A DNA stretch of 64,000 nucleotides. It comes from Arenivirga flava. GTDB taxonomy: Bacteria > Actinomycetota > Actinomycetes > Actinomycetales > Microbacteriaceae. Under the pieces are notes generated by a model. That model was not told the DNA's origin. It did no database searches and saw only the letters and a program-made list of their open reading frames with translations. A program made the position numbers and the translations under genes. The stretch spans positions 124,001 through 188,000 of the forward strand of contig NZ_BSUL01000001.1 in assembly GCF_030161575.1 (NCBI RefSeq). The letters are read 5' to 3'. Below, one piece after another: positions 16,164 to 26,778 of this stretch (position 1 is the stretch's first letter; each line of letters starts with the position of its first letter).

Positions 16164-16939
16164 GCACCGTCGCCGAGCAGCGTCCGCCCCGTCGCCGACG
16201 GGGCCTGTTCGTCGCGCTCGCGGCGCTCGCCCTGCTGATCGTCGCGGGCGTCGTCGCCGACCGCATCGTGCGCGGCATCGCCGAGGAGCGGGTGCGCGAG
16301 CAGGTCGGCTCCGCCGTCGGCGTGCCCGCCGACGAGGTCGAGGCGACCGTGCACGGCTTCCCGGTGCTGCTGCAGCTCGCGCAGGGACGGCTGCAGGAGG
16401 TCGACGCGACCGTGCCCGGCGCCGACCTCGGTGCCGTCAGCGGCGACCTCGAGTTCACGGCCACGGGCGTGCCGACCTCCGGCGGCGGCGCCGTCGAGGC
16501 CGTCGAGGCCCGCTTCGCGATGAGCGAGGACGACCTCGCCCGCGCGGGCGACCTCTTCGGGCTCGCCGCGATCACAGGCGTCTCGCTCGCCGAGCCGGAG
16601 GTGCGCGTCGGCGCCGAGTTCGAGGTGTTCGGCATCGCGGTCGGCGTGGCCGTGGGGCTCGAGCCGAGCGTCGAGGACGGCGCCCTCGTGGTGACGCCGT
16701 CGAGCGTCGCGCTGAACGGCGCGCAGACGACGGTGCAAGCCATCCGCGACCAGTTCGGCACCCTGCTCGACGGCGTGCTGCAGCCGCGCAGCGTCTGCCT
16801 GGCCGATCGGCTGCCCGCATCCCTCACGCTCGAGTCGGCGGAGGTCGACGGCGACCGGCTGGTGGTCGCGCTCGGCGGCTCGGAGGTGCTGCTCGACGCC
16901 GAGTCGCTCGAGTCGGGCACCGGCTCCTGCGGCGCCTGA
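16160..16939 (+). CDS. DUF2993/LmeA-like membrane-anchored protein
   Basis: 259-aa protein with a basic N-terminus, one membrane helix (GLFVALAALALLIVAGVVAD) and an extracytoplasmic domain containing HGFPVLLQLAQGRLQEVDAT, the pattern of the DUF2993 family whose mycobacterial member LmeA binds phospholipid and acts in lipomannan maturation. GTG at 16160 overlaps the argS stop (GTGA), so it is translationally coupled to argS. Role in envelope glycolipid metabolism is inference from the family. Confidence 0.75.
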   Translation: MSTVAEQRPPRRRRGLFVALAALALLIVAGVVADRIVRGIAEERVREQVGSAVGVPADEVEATVHGFPVLLQLAQGRLQEVDATVPGADLGAVSGDLEFTATGVPTSGGGAVEAVEARFAMSEDDLARAGDLFGLAAITGVSLAEPEVRVGAEFEVFGIAVGVAVGLEPSVEDGALVVTPSSVALNGAQTTVQAIRDQFGTLLDGVLQPRSVCLADRLPASLTLESAEVDGDRLVVALGGSEVLLDAESLESGTGSCGA

Positions 16940-16947
16940 ACCCCCGA

Positions 16948-16953
16948 TAGTCT
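16948..16953 (+). promoter_or_regulatory. Leaderless -10 element of lysA
   Basis: TAGTCT, seven bases, then ATG at 16961. Confidence 0.5.
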
Positions 16954-16960
16954 GCTCACC

Positions 16961-18364
16961 ATGCCCGCCAGCCCGCTCGCCCCCGCGTGGCTGTCGTTCC
17001 CCGACGACGCCAACGCCCTCGCCCCGCACATCTGGAGCCGCCGCGCCGAGCGCGACGCCTCGGGCGAGCTGACGATCGCCGGCGTGCGCGCGACCGAGCT
17101 GGCCGAGCGCTTCGGCACCCCGCTCTACGTCGTCGACGAAGCGGATGCGCGAGGCCGCGCCGAGGAGGTCCGCTCCGCCTTCGACGCCGCGTTCGCCGCC
17201 ATCGGCGGCAGCGTCAAGGTCTACTACGCCGGCAAGGCGTTCCTGTGCACCGAGGTCGCCCGCTGGGCGACCTCCGCAGGCCTCAACATCGACGTCGCCA
17301 GCGGCGGCGAGCTCGCGGTCGCACTGGCCGCGGGCACCGACCCGGCCCGCATCGGCCTGCACGGCAACAACAAATCGCTGCGCGAGATCGATCGCGCCGT
17401 GCGGGAGGGCGTCGGCGCCATCATCCTCGACTCGCTCGTCGAGATCGAGCGCGTCGCCGAGGCGGCCGAGCGGCACGGCCGCGTGCAGGCCGTGCGCCTG
17501 CGCGTCAACAGCGGCGTGCACGCCAGCACCCACGAGTTCCTGGCCACGGCGCGGGAGGACCAGAAGTTCGGCATCCCGCTCGCGGAGGTGCCCCAGACGG
17601 TGGCCCGCATCCGCGCGCACGCGAGCCTGCGCTTCCTGGGCCTGCACTCGCACATCGGCTCGCAGATCTTCGAGGCGGGCGGCTTCGGCGAGGCGGCCGA
17701 GCGCCTGCTGCGCGTGCACGCCGTGCTGCTGGCCGGCGGCGAGGTGCCGGAGCTCAACCTCGGCGGCGGCTTCGGCATCGCCTACGTCGAGCACGAGCGG
17801 CCGCTGCCCATCGCCGAGATCGCCCAGCGGATGGCCGCGACGGTCGCCGAGCACTGCGCCGCGCTGGGCGTGCCCGTGCCGGTCGTCGCCATCGAGCCGG
17901 GCCGCGCGATCATCGGGCCGTCGACCGCGACCCTCTACGAGGTGGGCACCATCAAGCCGGTGCTGGTCACCGACGGCGACGAGCCGGCCGTGCGCACCTA
18001 CGTCAGCGTCGACGGGGGGATGAGCGACAACGTGCGCCCCTCGCTCTACGGCGCCGACTACACCGTGCGCCTCGCCAACCGCGCCTCCGACGCGGAGCCC
18101 GCCCTCATCCGCCTCGCCGGCAAGCACTGCGAGAGCGGCGACATCGTCGTGCACGCCGACTACCTGCCCGGCGACGTCGCACCCGGCGACCTGGTCGCCG
18201 TGCCGGCGACCGGTGCCTACTGCTGGGCGCTGTCGAGCAACTACAACTACCTGGCTCGGCCGGCCGTCGTCGCCGTGCGCGACGGCGCGGCCCGCGTGAT
18301 CGTGCGCGGCGAGACCGAGGACGACCTCCTCGCCCGCGACGCCGGCCTGCACCCCGTCGCCTGA
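16961..18364 (+). CDS. lysA: Diaminopimelate decarboxylase
   Basis: 467-aa fold-III PLP enzyme catalysing the last step of lysine synthesis, meso-diaminopimelate to lysine. The PLP Lys is in VYYAGKAFLC (about residue 91); HSHIGSQI, NLGGGFGI and EPGRAIIG line the cofactor site; GKHCESGDI supplies the Cys of the second subunit's active site. The first gene of a lysine/threonine block, followed by hom after 59 bp. Leaderless promoter upstream. Confidence 0.96.
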   Translation: MPASPLAPAWLSFPDDANALAPHIWSRRAERDASGELTIAGVRATELAERFGTPLYVVDEADARGRAEEVRSAFDAAFAAIGGSVKVYYAGKAFLCTEVARWATSAGLNIDVASGGELAVALAAGTDPARIGLHGNNKSLREIDRAVREGVGAIILDSLVEIERVAEAAERHGRVQAVRLRVNSGVHASTHEFLATAREDQKFGIPLAEVPQTVARIRAHASLRFLGLHSHIGSQIFEAGGFGEAAERLLRVHAVLLAGGEVPELNLGGGFGIAYVEHERPLPIAEIAQRMAATVAEHCAALGVPVPVVAIEPGRAIIGPSTATLYEVGTIKPVLVTDGDEPAVRTYVSVDGGMSDNVRPSLYGADYTVRLANRASDAEPALIRLAGKHCESGDIVVHADYLPGDVAPGDLVAVPATGAYCWALSSNYNYLARPAVVAVRDGAARVIVRGETEDDLLARDAGLHPVA

Positions 18365-18423
18365 GCGGCGCCCCGAGACTCCCACCCCTGACCGCTCCGC
18401 ACCCTGAGAACGGATCGCACCAC

Positions 18424-19706
18424 ATGATCGAGTACCGCACACTCCGTGTCGCCCTGCTGGGCGCCGGCTCCGTCGGCAGCCAGGTGGCCGCCCAGCTGAT
18501 CGCCCGCGCCGACGAGCTCGCCTCCCGTGCCGGCGCGGGCATCGAGCTCGCCGGCATCGCCGTGCGCGACCTCGACGCCCCCCGCGATGCGGACCTGCCG
18601 CGCGAGCTGCTGACCACCGACCCGCACGAGCTGATCCTCTCCTCCGACATCGTCGTCGAGCTCATGGGCGGCATCGAGTCGGCCCGCACCCTCATCCTCG
18701 AGGCGCTCGGCACCGGCGCGGACGTGGTCACCGCCAACAAGGCGCTCCTGGCGGCGCACGGTCCGGAGCTCTTCGCCGCGGCCGAGCAAGTGGGGGCGCA
18801 GCTGCACTACGAGGCGGCCGTCGCGGGCGCGATCCCGATCATCCGCCCGCTGCGCGACAGCCTCGCCGGCGACCGGGTGCAGCGGATCCTCGGCATCGTC
18901 AACGGCACCACGAACTACATCCTCGACGAGATGCACACCAAGGGCCTCGGGCTCGAGGACGCGCTCGCGGTCGCGACCGAGCTCGGCTACGCCGAGGCCG
19001 ACCCGACCGCCGACATCGAGGGCCACGACGCCGCCGCGAAGGCGGCGATCCTCGCGGGCCTCGCCTTCCACACCACCGTGCCGCTCGAGAGCGTGCACTG
19101 CGAGGGCATCACCGCGGTCACGGCCGAGCAGATCGAGTCGGCGAAGCAGGCCGGGTACGTCGTCAAGCTGCTCGCCATCTGCGAGCAGCTCGACTCGGGC
19201 GTCTCCGCCCGCGTGCACCCGGCCCTCGTGCCGGCCGCGCATCCGCTCGCCAGCGTGCACGGCGCGAACAACGCCGTCTTCGTGCAGGCCGAGGCGGCGG
19301 GCGACCTCATGTTCTACGGCGCGGGCGCGGGGGCATCCAGACCGCCAGCGCGGTGCTGGGCGACATCGTCTCGGTCGCGCGGCGGCACGTCGCCGGCGGG
19401 CCGGGCGTCGCGGAGTCGACCGGCTCGCCCGTGGGCATCGCGCCCTTCGGCAGCATCCAGACCCGCTACCAGGTCTCGCTCGAGGTCGAGGACCGGCCGG
19501 GCGTGCTGGCTGCGGTCGCCGGGGTCTTCAACGAGCAGGGCGTCTCGGTCGAGACCGTGCTGCAGTCGAGCTCCGCCAGCGCCGCTACGCTGGTGATCGT
19601 CACGCACCTCGCGCCCGAGTCCGCACTCGCCGGCACCGTCGAGGCCCTGCGTTCGAACGACGTCGTCCGCGACGTCACCAGCGTTCTGAGAGTCGAGGGA
19701 CTGTGA
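18424..19706 (+). CDS. hom: Homoserine dehydrogenase (one-base frameshift)
   Basis: Reduces aspartate-semialdehyde to homoserine, the branch point to threonine and methionine. 427 aa after correction. [12 protein letters not shown] is the NAD(P) site, [11 protein letters not shown] the family signature, and the C-terminal ACT domain ([20 protein letters not shown]) gives threonine feedback control. The frame breaks near 19330, where GCGGGGGCATCC should contain six G (GCG-GGG-GGC-ATC-C). Essential-type gene otherwise intact, so probably an assembly error. Overlaps the thrC start. Confidence 0.95.
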
Positions 19707-20787
19707 GCATGGCCCACCAGTGGCGCGGAGTCATCCGCGAGTACGCCGATCGTCTTGACGTGACGGAGGCGACCCCGATCGTCACCCTGGGCGAGGGCGG
19801 CACGCCGCTCATCCCGGCCCGCGCGCTCTCCGAGCGCACCGGCGCGGAGGTCTGGATCAAGTACGAGGGGATGAACCCCACCGGCTCGTTCAAGGACCGC
19901 GGCATGACCATGGCGATCACCAAGGCCGTCGAGCACGGCGCCAAGGCCGTCATCTGCGCCTCGACCGGCAACACGAGCGCCTCGGCCGCGGCCTACGCGA
20001 CCCACGCCGGCATCACCGCCGCCGTGCTCGTGCCCGAGGGCAAGATCGCGATGGGCAAGCTCAGCCAGGCGATCGCGCACAATGCGCAGCTGCTGCAGGT
20101 GCAGGGCAACTTCGACGACTGCCTCGACCTCGCCCGCGACCTCTCGGCGAACTACCCCGTGCACCTGGTCAACTCGGTCAACAACGACCGCATCGAGGGC
20201 CAGAAGACGGGCGCCTTCGAGGTCGTCGACGTGCTCGGCGACGCCCCGGACTTCCACTTCCTGCCCGTCGGCAACGCGGGCAACTACACGGCCTACTCCC
20301 GCGGCTACCGCGAGGACGCCGAGGCGGGGCGCAGCACGAAGCGTCCGCGCATGTTCGGCTTCCAGGCCGCCGGCAGCGCCCCCATCGTGCTCGGCGAGCC
20401 GGTCAAGCACCCCGAGACCATCGCGAGCGCGATCCGCATCGGCAACCCCGCCAGCTGGGAGCTCGCGCTCACGGCCCGCGACGAGACCCGCGGCTACTTC
20501 GGCGCGATCGACGACGACGGTATCCTCGCCGCGCACCGCCTGCTCTCGGCCGAGGTCGGCGTCTTCGTCGAGCCCGCGAGCGCCATCGGCGTCGCCGGCC
20601 TGCTCGAGCGCGCCGAGGCGGGGAGATCCCCAAGGGCTCCCGCGTCGTGATCACGGTCACCGGCCACGGTCTCAAGGATCCGCAGTGGGCGCTGCGCAAC
20701 CCCGAGGGCACCGGAGACGTGCAGCCGACCGTCGTGCCCGTCGATGCGGCGTCCGTCGCCGAGGTGCTCGGGCTCCAGGCCGGATGA
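19703..20787 (+). CDS. thrC: Threonine synthase (one-base frameshift)
   Basis: PLP enzyme converting O-phosphohomoserine to threonine; 361 aa after correction. The PLP Lys is in GSFKDRGM, and phosphate-binding loop [11 protein letters not shown] is present. GTG at 19703 overlaps the hom stop; an ATG two codons later is an alternative. Near 20622 GCGGGGAGATCC should be GCGGGGGAGATCC, after which the frame reads [20 protein letters not shown]. Stop overlaps thrB as ATGA. Member of the hom-thrC-thrB operon. Confidence 0.95.
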
Positions 20788-21719
20788 CCGCGCTGCTGGG
20801 CCGCGCCGTGCACGTCACGGTGCCGGCGACGAGCGCGAACCTGGGTCCCGGCTTCGACAGCCTCGGTCTCGCCCTCGCGCTGCACGACGAGCTCGAGGTG
20901 CGGGTGCGCGAGCAGCCCGGCGCCTCGGTCGAGGTGCGGGGCGTCGGCGAGGGCGAGGTGCCGACCGATGCCACCAACCTGATCGTCCGCTCGATCGCGC
21001 ACGCCTTCGCCTGGGCGGGGCAGGCGCTGCCGGGTCTCGACCTGGTCGCGCACAACCGCATCCTGCACGGTCGGGGGCTCGGCTCGTCCGGGGCCGCCAT
21101 CGTCTCCGGCGTCATGGCGGCCAAGGGACTGCTCGACGGGGTCGTCGAGCTCTCCGCGAGCGACCTGCTGCGGATCGCGACCGAGCTCGAGGGCCACCCC
21201 GACAACGTCGCCCCCGCCCTCTTCGGCGGCCTGACCATCGCGTGGACCGGTCCCGAGGGTCCGGGCCACACGAAGCTCAACGTGCACCCCGGCGTCTCGC
21301 CGCTGGTCTGCTCGCCGGGGTACGCCGTCTCGACCGAGCTCGCCCGCAGCCTGCAACCGCTCACCGTGCCCCACGCGGATGCGGCGTTCAACGTCTCGCG
21401 CTCGGCGCTGCTCATCGCGGCGCTCACGCAGAGCCCGCAGCTGCTGCACGCCGCTACCGAGGACCGGCTGCACCAGGGCTACCGCGCGAGCGCGATGCCC
21501 GAGACGGCGAGGCTCGTGCTGGCCCTGCGCGGTGCCGGCCACGCCGCGGTTGTCTCCGGCGCCGGCCCGTCGCTGCTCGTGCTCTGCAGCTCGCCCGCGG
21601 AGCGCCTCGCGGCGGCGGCGATCGTCGACGCGCAGGCTGACACGCCCTGGCAGAAGCTCATGCCGGCCGTGGATGTCAAGGGTGCTACAGTGGTGCCGCA
21701 CCGGGTCGATCCCGACTAA
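20784..21719 (+). CDS. thrB: Homoserine kinase
   Basis: 311-aa GHMP-family kinase that phosphorylates homoserine for threonine synthesis. N-terminal VTVPATSANLGPGFDSLG, the ATP-binding glycine/serine loop GRGLGSSGAAIVSG, and C-terminal VSGAGPSLLVL are all present. ATG at 20784 overlaps the thrC stop by four bases, so the three threonine genes are translationally coupled. No frame problem here. Confidence 0.95.
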   Translation: MTALLGRAVHVTVPATSANLGPGFDSLGLALALHDELEVRVREQPGASVEVRGVGEGEVPTDATNLIVRSIAHAFAWAGQALPGLDLVAHNRILHGRGLGSSGAAIVSGVMAAKGLLDGVVELSASDLLRIATELEGHPDNVAPALFGGLTIAWTGPEGPGHTKLNVHPGVSPLVCSPGYAVSTELARSLQPLTVPHADAAFNVSRSALLIAALTQSPQLLHAATEDRLHQGYRASAMPETARLVLALRGAGHAAVVSGAGPSLLVLCSSPAERLAAAAIVDAQADTPWQKLMPAVDVKGATVVPHRVDPD

Positions 21720-21727
21720 CCCGAAAG

Positions 21728-21747
21728 CCCTCCAGTGCTACGGAGGG
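21728..21747 (+). terminator. Hairpin after thrB, at the head of the rho leader
   Basis: CCCTCC / GGAGGG with an 8-nt loop, 9 bp past the thrB stop, followed by TTGCGG. Weak terminator or an element of the roughly 180-nt rho leader. The rest of the leader (to 21899) is rich in short inverted repeats but shows no known riboswitch that I recognise. Confidence 0.4.
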
Positions 21748-21899
21748 TTGCGGTCCAGGTTCCCCGGTGGTCATCCAACATCATCGCTCCCGCATCTCCG
21801 GTGAGCTCCGGGGTCCAGTAGCACGATCTTCCTCCTCGGCTGCCGAATGCGGGGGTCCCACCTGACGCGCCGTCGCGCGCGTGAGGCGAAAGGAACTTC

Positions 21900-23924
21900 G
21901 TGACTGATCTCGATGTCCGTGCAGAGAACCCGGACTCCGTCGCCGACCTGGCCGCCCTCCGTCTGCCCGAGCTGCGCGCCCTCGCGTCGCAGCTGGGCCT
22001 GACCGAGACCGCCAAGCTGCGCAAGGGCGACCTCGTCGCCGCCATCGCCGCCGCCCAGCAGGGCGCCGCCGCCGAGCCGGAAGCCGCCGCGGCCGAGGCT
22101 CCCGCTGCCGAATCCGCTGCGGACGACGCCGCCGAGGCGCCGGCCACCGAAGCACCGGCCACCGAGGCACCGGCCACCGCTCCCGAGGCACCGGCCGAGG
22201 AGACCGCGGCCGCCCCGCGCCGTCGCGCGTCGCGCCGCGTCTCGAGCTCGGGCGGCGAGCCCCCGCGTTCGGCGGCCGCCCACGTCAACGCCGACAGCGT
22301 CCCCGGCGAGACCGGCAGCGTCGTCGACGCCCCGGCCCCGCAGGCGCAGGCCGACGAGGTGCCTGCCGGCGAGCAGGAGGGCGCCGAGAAGCCCGCCGCC
22401 GGAGAGCGCGGCACCGAGCAGCTCGTCACGGGGCAGGACTCGGCCGAGCAGAGCAGCGCGAGCACCGGCTCCGAGCAGACCCAGCAGGACCGCCCGTCCC
22501 GCCGTAGCCGCGGCCGTGGGCGCGGTCGCGGGCGCGACCAGCAGCAGGGCGAGGCCCAGCAGGGCGACGCCGCCGAGCAGCGCGAGCAGAAGCCCGAGGC
22601 GCAGGGCGAGCAGAAGGCCGAGGAGACCGAGGCCAAGCCGCAGCAGCAGCGCCAGAACGGCGGCGACGGCGACTCCAACCGCGAGGGCGGCCGGCGCAGC
22701 CGCAACCGCGACCGCAAGCGCGGCCGCGGCCAGGGCGAGGGCGACGAGCCCGAGGTGACCGAGGACGACGTGCTGATCCCGGTCGCCGGCATCCTCGACG
22801 TGCTCGACAACTACGCCTTCGTGCGCACCACCGGCTACCTGCCCGGTCCGAGCGACGTGTACGTCTCCCTCGGCCAGGTCAAGAAGTACGACCTGCGCAA
22901 GGGCGACGCCGTCATCGGCGCCATCCGCCAGCCCCAGGGCGGCGACCAGGGCGGTCGCCAGAAGTACAACGCGCTCGTGCAGATCGACTCGATCAACGGC
23001 CAGAGCGTCGAGGAGGCGGGCAAGCGCGTCGAGTTCGGCAAGCTCACCCCGCTCTACCCCCAGGAGCGCCTGCGCCTCGAGACGGCCCCCGAGAAGCTCT
23101 CGACCCGCATCATCGACCTCGTCGCGCCCATCGGCAAGGGCCAGCGCGGCCTCATCGTCTCGCCGCCCAAGGCCGGCAAGACGCTCGTGCTGCAGGCCAT
23201 CGCGAACGCGATCGCCAAGAACAACCCCGAGGCCCACCTCATGGTCGTGCTCGTCGACGAGCGCCCCGAGGAGGTCACCGACATGGAGCGCTCGGTCAAG
23301 GGCGAGGTCATCGCCTCGACCTTCGACCGCCCCGCCGAGGACCACACCACGGTCGCCGAGCTCGCCATCGAGCGCGCCAAGCGACTCGTCGAGCTGGGCC
23401 ACGACGTCGTCGTGCTGCTCGACTCGATCACCCGCCTGGGCCGCGCCTACAACGTGACGGCGCCGGCCTCCGGACGCATCCTCTCCGGCGGCGTCGACTC
23501 GGCCGCGCTCTACCCGCCGAAGCGCTTCTTCGGCGCGGCGCGCAACATCGAGGACGGCGGCTCGCTCACCATCATCGCCACCGCGCTCGTCGAGACCGGT
23601 TCGAAGATGGACGAGGTGATCTTCGAGGAGTTCAAGGGCACCGGCAACATGGAGCTGCGCCTCAGCCGCCACCTCGCCGACAAGCGCATCTTCCCCGCCG
23701 TCGACGTGAGCGCCTCCGGCACCCGCCGCGAGGAGATGCTGCTTGCCGCCGACGAGGTCAAGGTCACCTGGAAGCTGCGCCGCGCCCTCGCCGGGCTCGA
23801 GCAGCAGCAGGCGCTCGAGGTCGTGCTCGGCAAGCTCAAGGAGACGCAGTCGAACGTCGAGTTCCTCGTGCAGATCCAGAAGTCGCTGCCGCAGGCAGGC
23901 GGCCACAGCCGCAGCGAGGGCTGA
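21900..23924 (+). CDS. rho: Transcription termination factor Rho, actinobacterial long form
   Basis: 674-aa ATP-driven RNA helicase hexamer. Residues 1-45 are the Rho-N helical domain ([20 protein letters not shown]). About 230 residues then form an insertion, Ala/Glu/Pro-rich first and Arg/Gly/Gln-rich later ([14 protein letters not shown]). The OSB RNA-binding domain follows ([19 protein letters not shown]), then Walker A PPKAGKT (about 421), Walker B VVLLDSIT, and the Q/R-loop region. GTG start preceded by GCGAAAGGAAC. Such insertions are known in high-GC actinobacteria and bind RNA. prfA follows after two bases. Confidence 0.96.
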   Translation: MTDLDVRAENPDSVADLAALRLPELRALASQLGLTETAKLRKGDLVAAIAAAQQGAAAEPEAAAAEAPAAESAADDAAEAPATEAPATEAPATAPEAPAEETAAAPRRRASRRVSSSGGEPPRSAAAHVNADSVPGETGSVVDAPAPQAQADEVPAGEQEGAEKPAAGERGTEQLVTGQDSAEQSSASTGSEQTQQDRPSRRSRGRGRGRGRDQQQGEAQQGDAAEQREQKPEAQGEQKAEETEAKPQQQRQNGGDGDSNREGGRRSRNRDRKRGRGQGEGDEPEVTEDDVLIPVAGILDVLDNYAFVRTTGYLPGPSDVYVSLGQVKKYDLRKGDAVIGAIRQPQGGDQGGRQKYNALVQIDSINGQSVEEAGKRVEFGKLTPLYPQERLRLETAPEKLSTRIIDLVAPIGKGQRGLIVSPPKAGKTLVLQAIANAIAKNNPEAHLMVVLVDERPEEVTDMERSVKGEVIASTFDRPAEDHTTVAELAIERAKRLVELGHDVVVLLDSITRLGRAYNVTAPASGRILSGGVDSAALYPPKRFFGAARNIEDGGSLTIIATALVETGSKMDEVIFEEFKGTGNMELRLSRHLADKRIFPAVDVSASGTRREEMLLAADEVKVTWKLRRALAGLEQQQALEVVLGKLKETQSNVEFLVQIQKSLPQAGGHSRSEG

Positions 23925-23926
23925 GC

Positions 23927-25006
23927 GTGTTCGAGTCGGTGGCGGTGCTGCTGGCCGAGCACGACGACCTGCAGCAGCAGCTCGCCGACCCGGCGCTGCA
24001 CGCCGACGCCGGCCGCGCCAAGCGGGTCAACCTCCGCTACGCCGAGCTCAACCAGATCGTCGCCGCGCACACCTCCTGGGTGCAGCTCGGCGACGATCTG
24101 GAGGCCGCGCGCGAGCTCGCCCGCGAGGACGAGGCCTTCGCCGAGGAGGTCCCCGAGCTCGAGGAGCAGCTGCGCCTCGCGCAGGAGAAGCTCCGTCGCC
24201 TGCTCATCCCGCGCGACCCGGACGACGGTCGCGACGTGATCATGGAGATCAAGGGCGGCGAGGGCGGCGCCGAGAGCGCGCTCTTCGCCGCCGACCTCCT
24301 GCGCATGTACGTGCACTACGCCGAGTCGAAGGGTTGGAAGACCGAGCTCCTCGAGCGCACCGAGAGCGATCTCGGCGGCTATAAGGACGTGCAGGTCGCG
24401 ATCAAGTCGAACGCCTCCGAGCCCTCGCAGGGCGTCTGGGCGCACCTCAAGTACGAGGGCGGCGTGCACCGCGTGCAGCGCGTGCCGGCCACCGAGTCGC
24501 AGGGGCGCATCCACACCTCGACCACGGGCGTGCTCGTGTTCCCCGAGGTCGACGAGCCCGAGGAGGTCGCGATCAGCCAGAACGACCTCAAGATCGACGT
24601 GTTCCGCTCCTCCGGTCCTGGCGGCCAGAGCGTCAACACGACCGACTCGGCGGTGCGCATCACCCACCTGCCGACCGGCATCGTCGTGTCGATGCAGAAC
24701 GAGAAGAGCCAGCTGCAGAACCGCGAGGCGGCGATGCGCGTGCTGCGCGCCCGCATCCTCGCGAAGCAGCAGGAGGAGCTCGACGCGGTCGCCTCGGACG
24801 CCCGCAAGTCGCAGATCCGCGGCATGGACCGCTCGGAGCGCATCCGCACCTACAACTTCCCCGAGAACCGCATCGCCGACCATCGCACCGGCTACAAGTC
24901 CTACGACCTCGACCGGGTCATGGACGGCGCGATCGACGCGGTCATCGACTCCTGCATCCGAGCGGATGAGGACGCGAGGCTCGCCCAGATCGGCGACTCG
25001 GAGTGA
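23927..25006 (+). CDS. prfA: Peptide chain release factor 1
   Basis: 359-aa class I release factor for UAA/UAG. The GGQ peptidyl-hydrolysis loop is [16 protein letters not shown] (about residue 230), and the domain-2 anticodon-like region precedes it. GTG start two bases after rho. Its stop overlaps the start of prmC, the methylase that modifies the Gln of its GGQ, a logical pairing. Confidence 0.96.
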   Translation: MFESVAVLLAEHDDLQQQLADPALHADAGRAKRVNLRYAELNQIVAAHTSWVQLGDDLEAARELAREDEAFAEEVPELEEQLRLAQEKLRRLLIPRDPDDGRDVIMEIKGGEGGAESALFAADLLRMYVHYAESKGWKTELLERTESDLGGYKDVQVAIKSNASEPSQGVWAHLKYEGGVHRVQRVPATESQGRIHTSTTGVLVFPEVDEPEEVAISQNDLKIDVFRSSGPGGQSVNTTDSAVRITHLPTGIVVSMQNEKSQLQNREAAMRVLRARILAKQQEELDAVASDARKSQIRGMDRSERIRTYNFPENRIADHRTGYKSYDLDRVMDGAIDAVIDSCIRADEDARLAQIGDSE

Positions 25007-25863
25007 GCGAGGCGGTGGCCACGCTGTGCGATCGCGCGGCCGCGGCCCTCGCCGCCGCGGGCGTGCCCGATCCCGAGGTGGATGCGGAACTGCTGCTCGC
25101 GCACGTGCTCGGCACCAGCCGCGGCGGCGTGCAGGCGCGGCTCGTCACCGGGGGAGCGGCGCCCGACGGCGCCGCCGACGCGCTCGCCCCGCTCGTCGAG
25201 CGGCGCAGTGCCAGGGAGCCGCTGCAGCACATCCTCGGCGTCGCCGCGTTCCGGCACCTCGAGCTCGAGGTGGGCCCCGGCGTCTTCGTGCCGCGGCCCG
25301 AGACCGAGACCCTCGCGCAGCTCGCCATCGACGCCGCCCTCGCCGCCGCGGGGCCCAGCCCGCGCGTCGTCGACCTCTGCACCGGCAGCGGCGCCGTGGC
25401 GCTCTCCATCGGCACCGAGGTGCCGCAGGCGGAGGTCGCGGCCGTCGAGCTGTCGCCGGAGGCGTTCGTCTGGGCCCGTCGCAACCGGGACCGCGCCGGC
25501 GCAGAGAACGTGCGGATGGTGTTCGGGGACCTCGCCGAGGCGCTGCCGGAGTGGGACGGCACGGTCGACGTCGTCGTGTCGAACCCGCCGTACATCCCCG
25601 TCGGCGCCATCCCGCGCGATCCCGAGGTGCGCCTCTTCGACCCCGCCCTCGCGCTGTACGGCGGCGCCGACGGCCTCGACGTCGTGCGCGCCCTCTCCCG
25701 GCGAGCGCTCGACCTGCTGCATCCCGGCGGCTACCTCGTCATCGAGCACGGCGAACTGCAGGGAGCCGAGATCCGCGATCTGCTGACGGCGGACGGATGG
25801 AGCGCCGCCGCGACCCAGCGCGACCTCCTGGGCCGCGACCGCTTCACGAGCGCGCTGCGCTGA
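25003..25863 (+). CDS. prmC: Release factor glutamine methyltransferase
   Basis: 286-aa SAM-dependent N5-glutamine methyltransferase (HemK family) acting on the GGQ motif of release factors. SAM motif [13 protein letters not shown] and substrate-binding NPPY in [12 protein letters not shown] near residue 196. GTG at 25003 overlaps the prfA stop (GTGA). The N-terminal helical domain recognises the release factor. The roughly 275-bp gap that follows holds GC-rich inverted repeats and then the promoter of the next cassette. Confidence 0.95.
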   Translation: MSEAVATLCDRAAAALAAAGVPDPEVDAELLLAHVLGTSRGGVQARLVTGGAAPDGAADALAPLVERRSAREPLQHILGVAAFRHLELEVGPGVFVPRPETETLAQLAIDAALAAAGPSPRVVDLCTGSGAVALSIGTEVPQAEVAAVELSPEAFVWARRNRDRAGAENVRMVFGDLAEALPEWDGTVDVVVSNPPYIPVGAIPRDPEVRLFDPALALYGGADGLDVVRALSRRALDLLHPGGYLVIEHGELQGAEIRDLLTADGWSAAATQRDLLGRDRFTSALR

Positions 25864-26073
25864 GCTCGCTGCTGCGCCGCCGCCCCTGCGGCGCGGTGCC
25901 GCACGGTGCGGCGCCCGTAGCCGTGCTCGGGTGCCGGTCGCGTCTCCGCTTCGGGGCGCCTCGACGACAACGGGGCATGCGCGCGCACGCCCCTCGTCGC
26001 CGAAGCGCCCCATCGTGGAGGGGGAGTCCGGAGCCGGGGAGAGGGAGACGTGCCGCGGCATCCGCGAAAGTAC

Positions 26074-26116
26074 TTGCCATTATGGAAAGTACATGCCAGA
26101 GTGGAACCACTTCCAC
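26074..26116 (+). promoter_or_regulatory. Promoter and clustered operator-like repeats of the membrane/wHTH cassette
   Basis: TTGCCA (26074-26079), 17 bp, CAGAGT (26097-26102) make a plausible promoter. Inside it TTGCCATTATGGAAA is a near-perfect inverted repeat, GAAAGTAC(T/A)TGCCA occurs twice in direct order (26066-26079 and 26085-26098), and GTGGAACCACTTCCAC (26101-26116) is a perfect 6-4-6 palindrome. Expected if the wHTH protein of the operon represses itself. Confidence 0.55.
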
Positions 26117-26140
26117 TCGACGCAACGGAACGAGGACGCC

Positions 26141-26344
26141 ATGAACGGCAGTACGCGACGCAGAACCGCCATCGGCAGCATCATCGGCACCTGGGTGCTG
26201 GGCGCGACCATCTTCGCGGTGCTCCTGCTGCTGCACGGCCCGACCCCGCCCGTCGTCATCGCGATGAGCACCGGCACGGCCGCGCTGGTCGCCGCGACGA
26301 CCGCGGGCGCCATCGCGCTGCGTGGCGAGCGGGTCGCGCGATGA
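26141..26344 (+). CDS. Small two-helix membrane protein
   Basis: 67-aa protein with a basic start (NGSTRRRTA), then two hydrophobic helices separated by HGPTPP, and a short basic tail. ATG at 26141 has CGAGGAC before it. First gene of a three-gene operon; its stop overlaps the next start (ATGA). No function recognised. Confidence 0.7.
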   Translation: MNGSTRRRTAIGSIIGTWVLGATIFAVLLLLHGPTPPVVIAMSTGTAALVAATTAGAIALRGERVAR

Positions 26345-26778
26345 GCGCCGAGCGCGAGGACCTCGCGGCCCAGCTCGCGGCCGCCGACGCCGCGCAGGGT
26401 GCCGGCGGCGGGCTCGCCGCCGCCGACCGGCGCCGCACCCGGGTGCTCGGGGCGACGATCGGTCTCTCAACGGCGGCTCTGCTCCTGCTCACGGTCTACG
26501 TGCCGGTCGACGTCAGCCTCGTCGGCTGGGTTGCCGGCATGGTCGGCTACGGGATCGTGCTCGCCGTGGTCATCACCTGGTACACGCGGACGCGGCGGGC
26601 GGTCGCCCGGGGCTTCTCCCTGCAGTACGGGCTCGGCCTCGGCGGCACCATGCTGCTCTACATGCTCGGCATCGTCTCCTCGACGGCAGTCGAGGCGCGC
26701 GACTGGTGGATCTGGGTGCCGGCGGCCGTGCTCGTCGCGCTGCCGAGCACCCTCATCCCGAGCGGGGCGCGCCGATGA
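26341..26778 (+). CDS. Four-helix membrane protein of unknown function
   Basis: 145 aa: about 35 cytosolic residues, then four membrane helices (ATIGLSTAALLLLTVYVPV, LVGWVAGMVGYGIVLAVVI, LGLGGTMLLYMLGIVSS, WIWVPAAVLVALPSTL). Overlaps both neighbours by four bases, so all three genes are translationally coupled. Such small membrane proteins recur next to winged-helix regulators in actinobacteria; the role is unknown. Confidence 0.7.
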   Translation: MSAEREDLAAQLAAADAAQGAGGGLAAADRRRTRVLGATIGLSTAALLLLTVYVPVDVSLVGWVAGMVGYGIVLAVVITWYTRTRRAVARGFSLQYGLGLGGTMLLYMLGIVSSTAVEARDWWIWVPAAVLVALPSTLIPSGARR

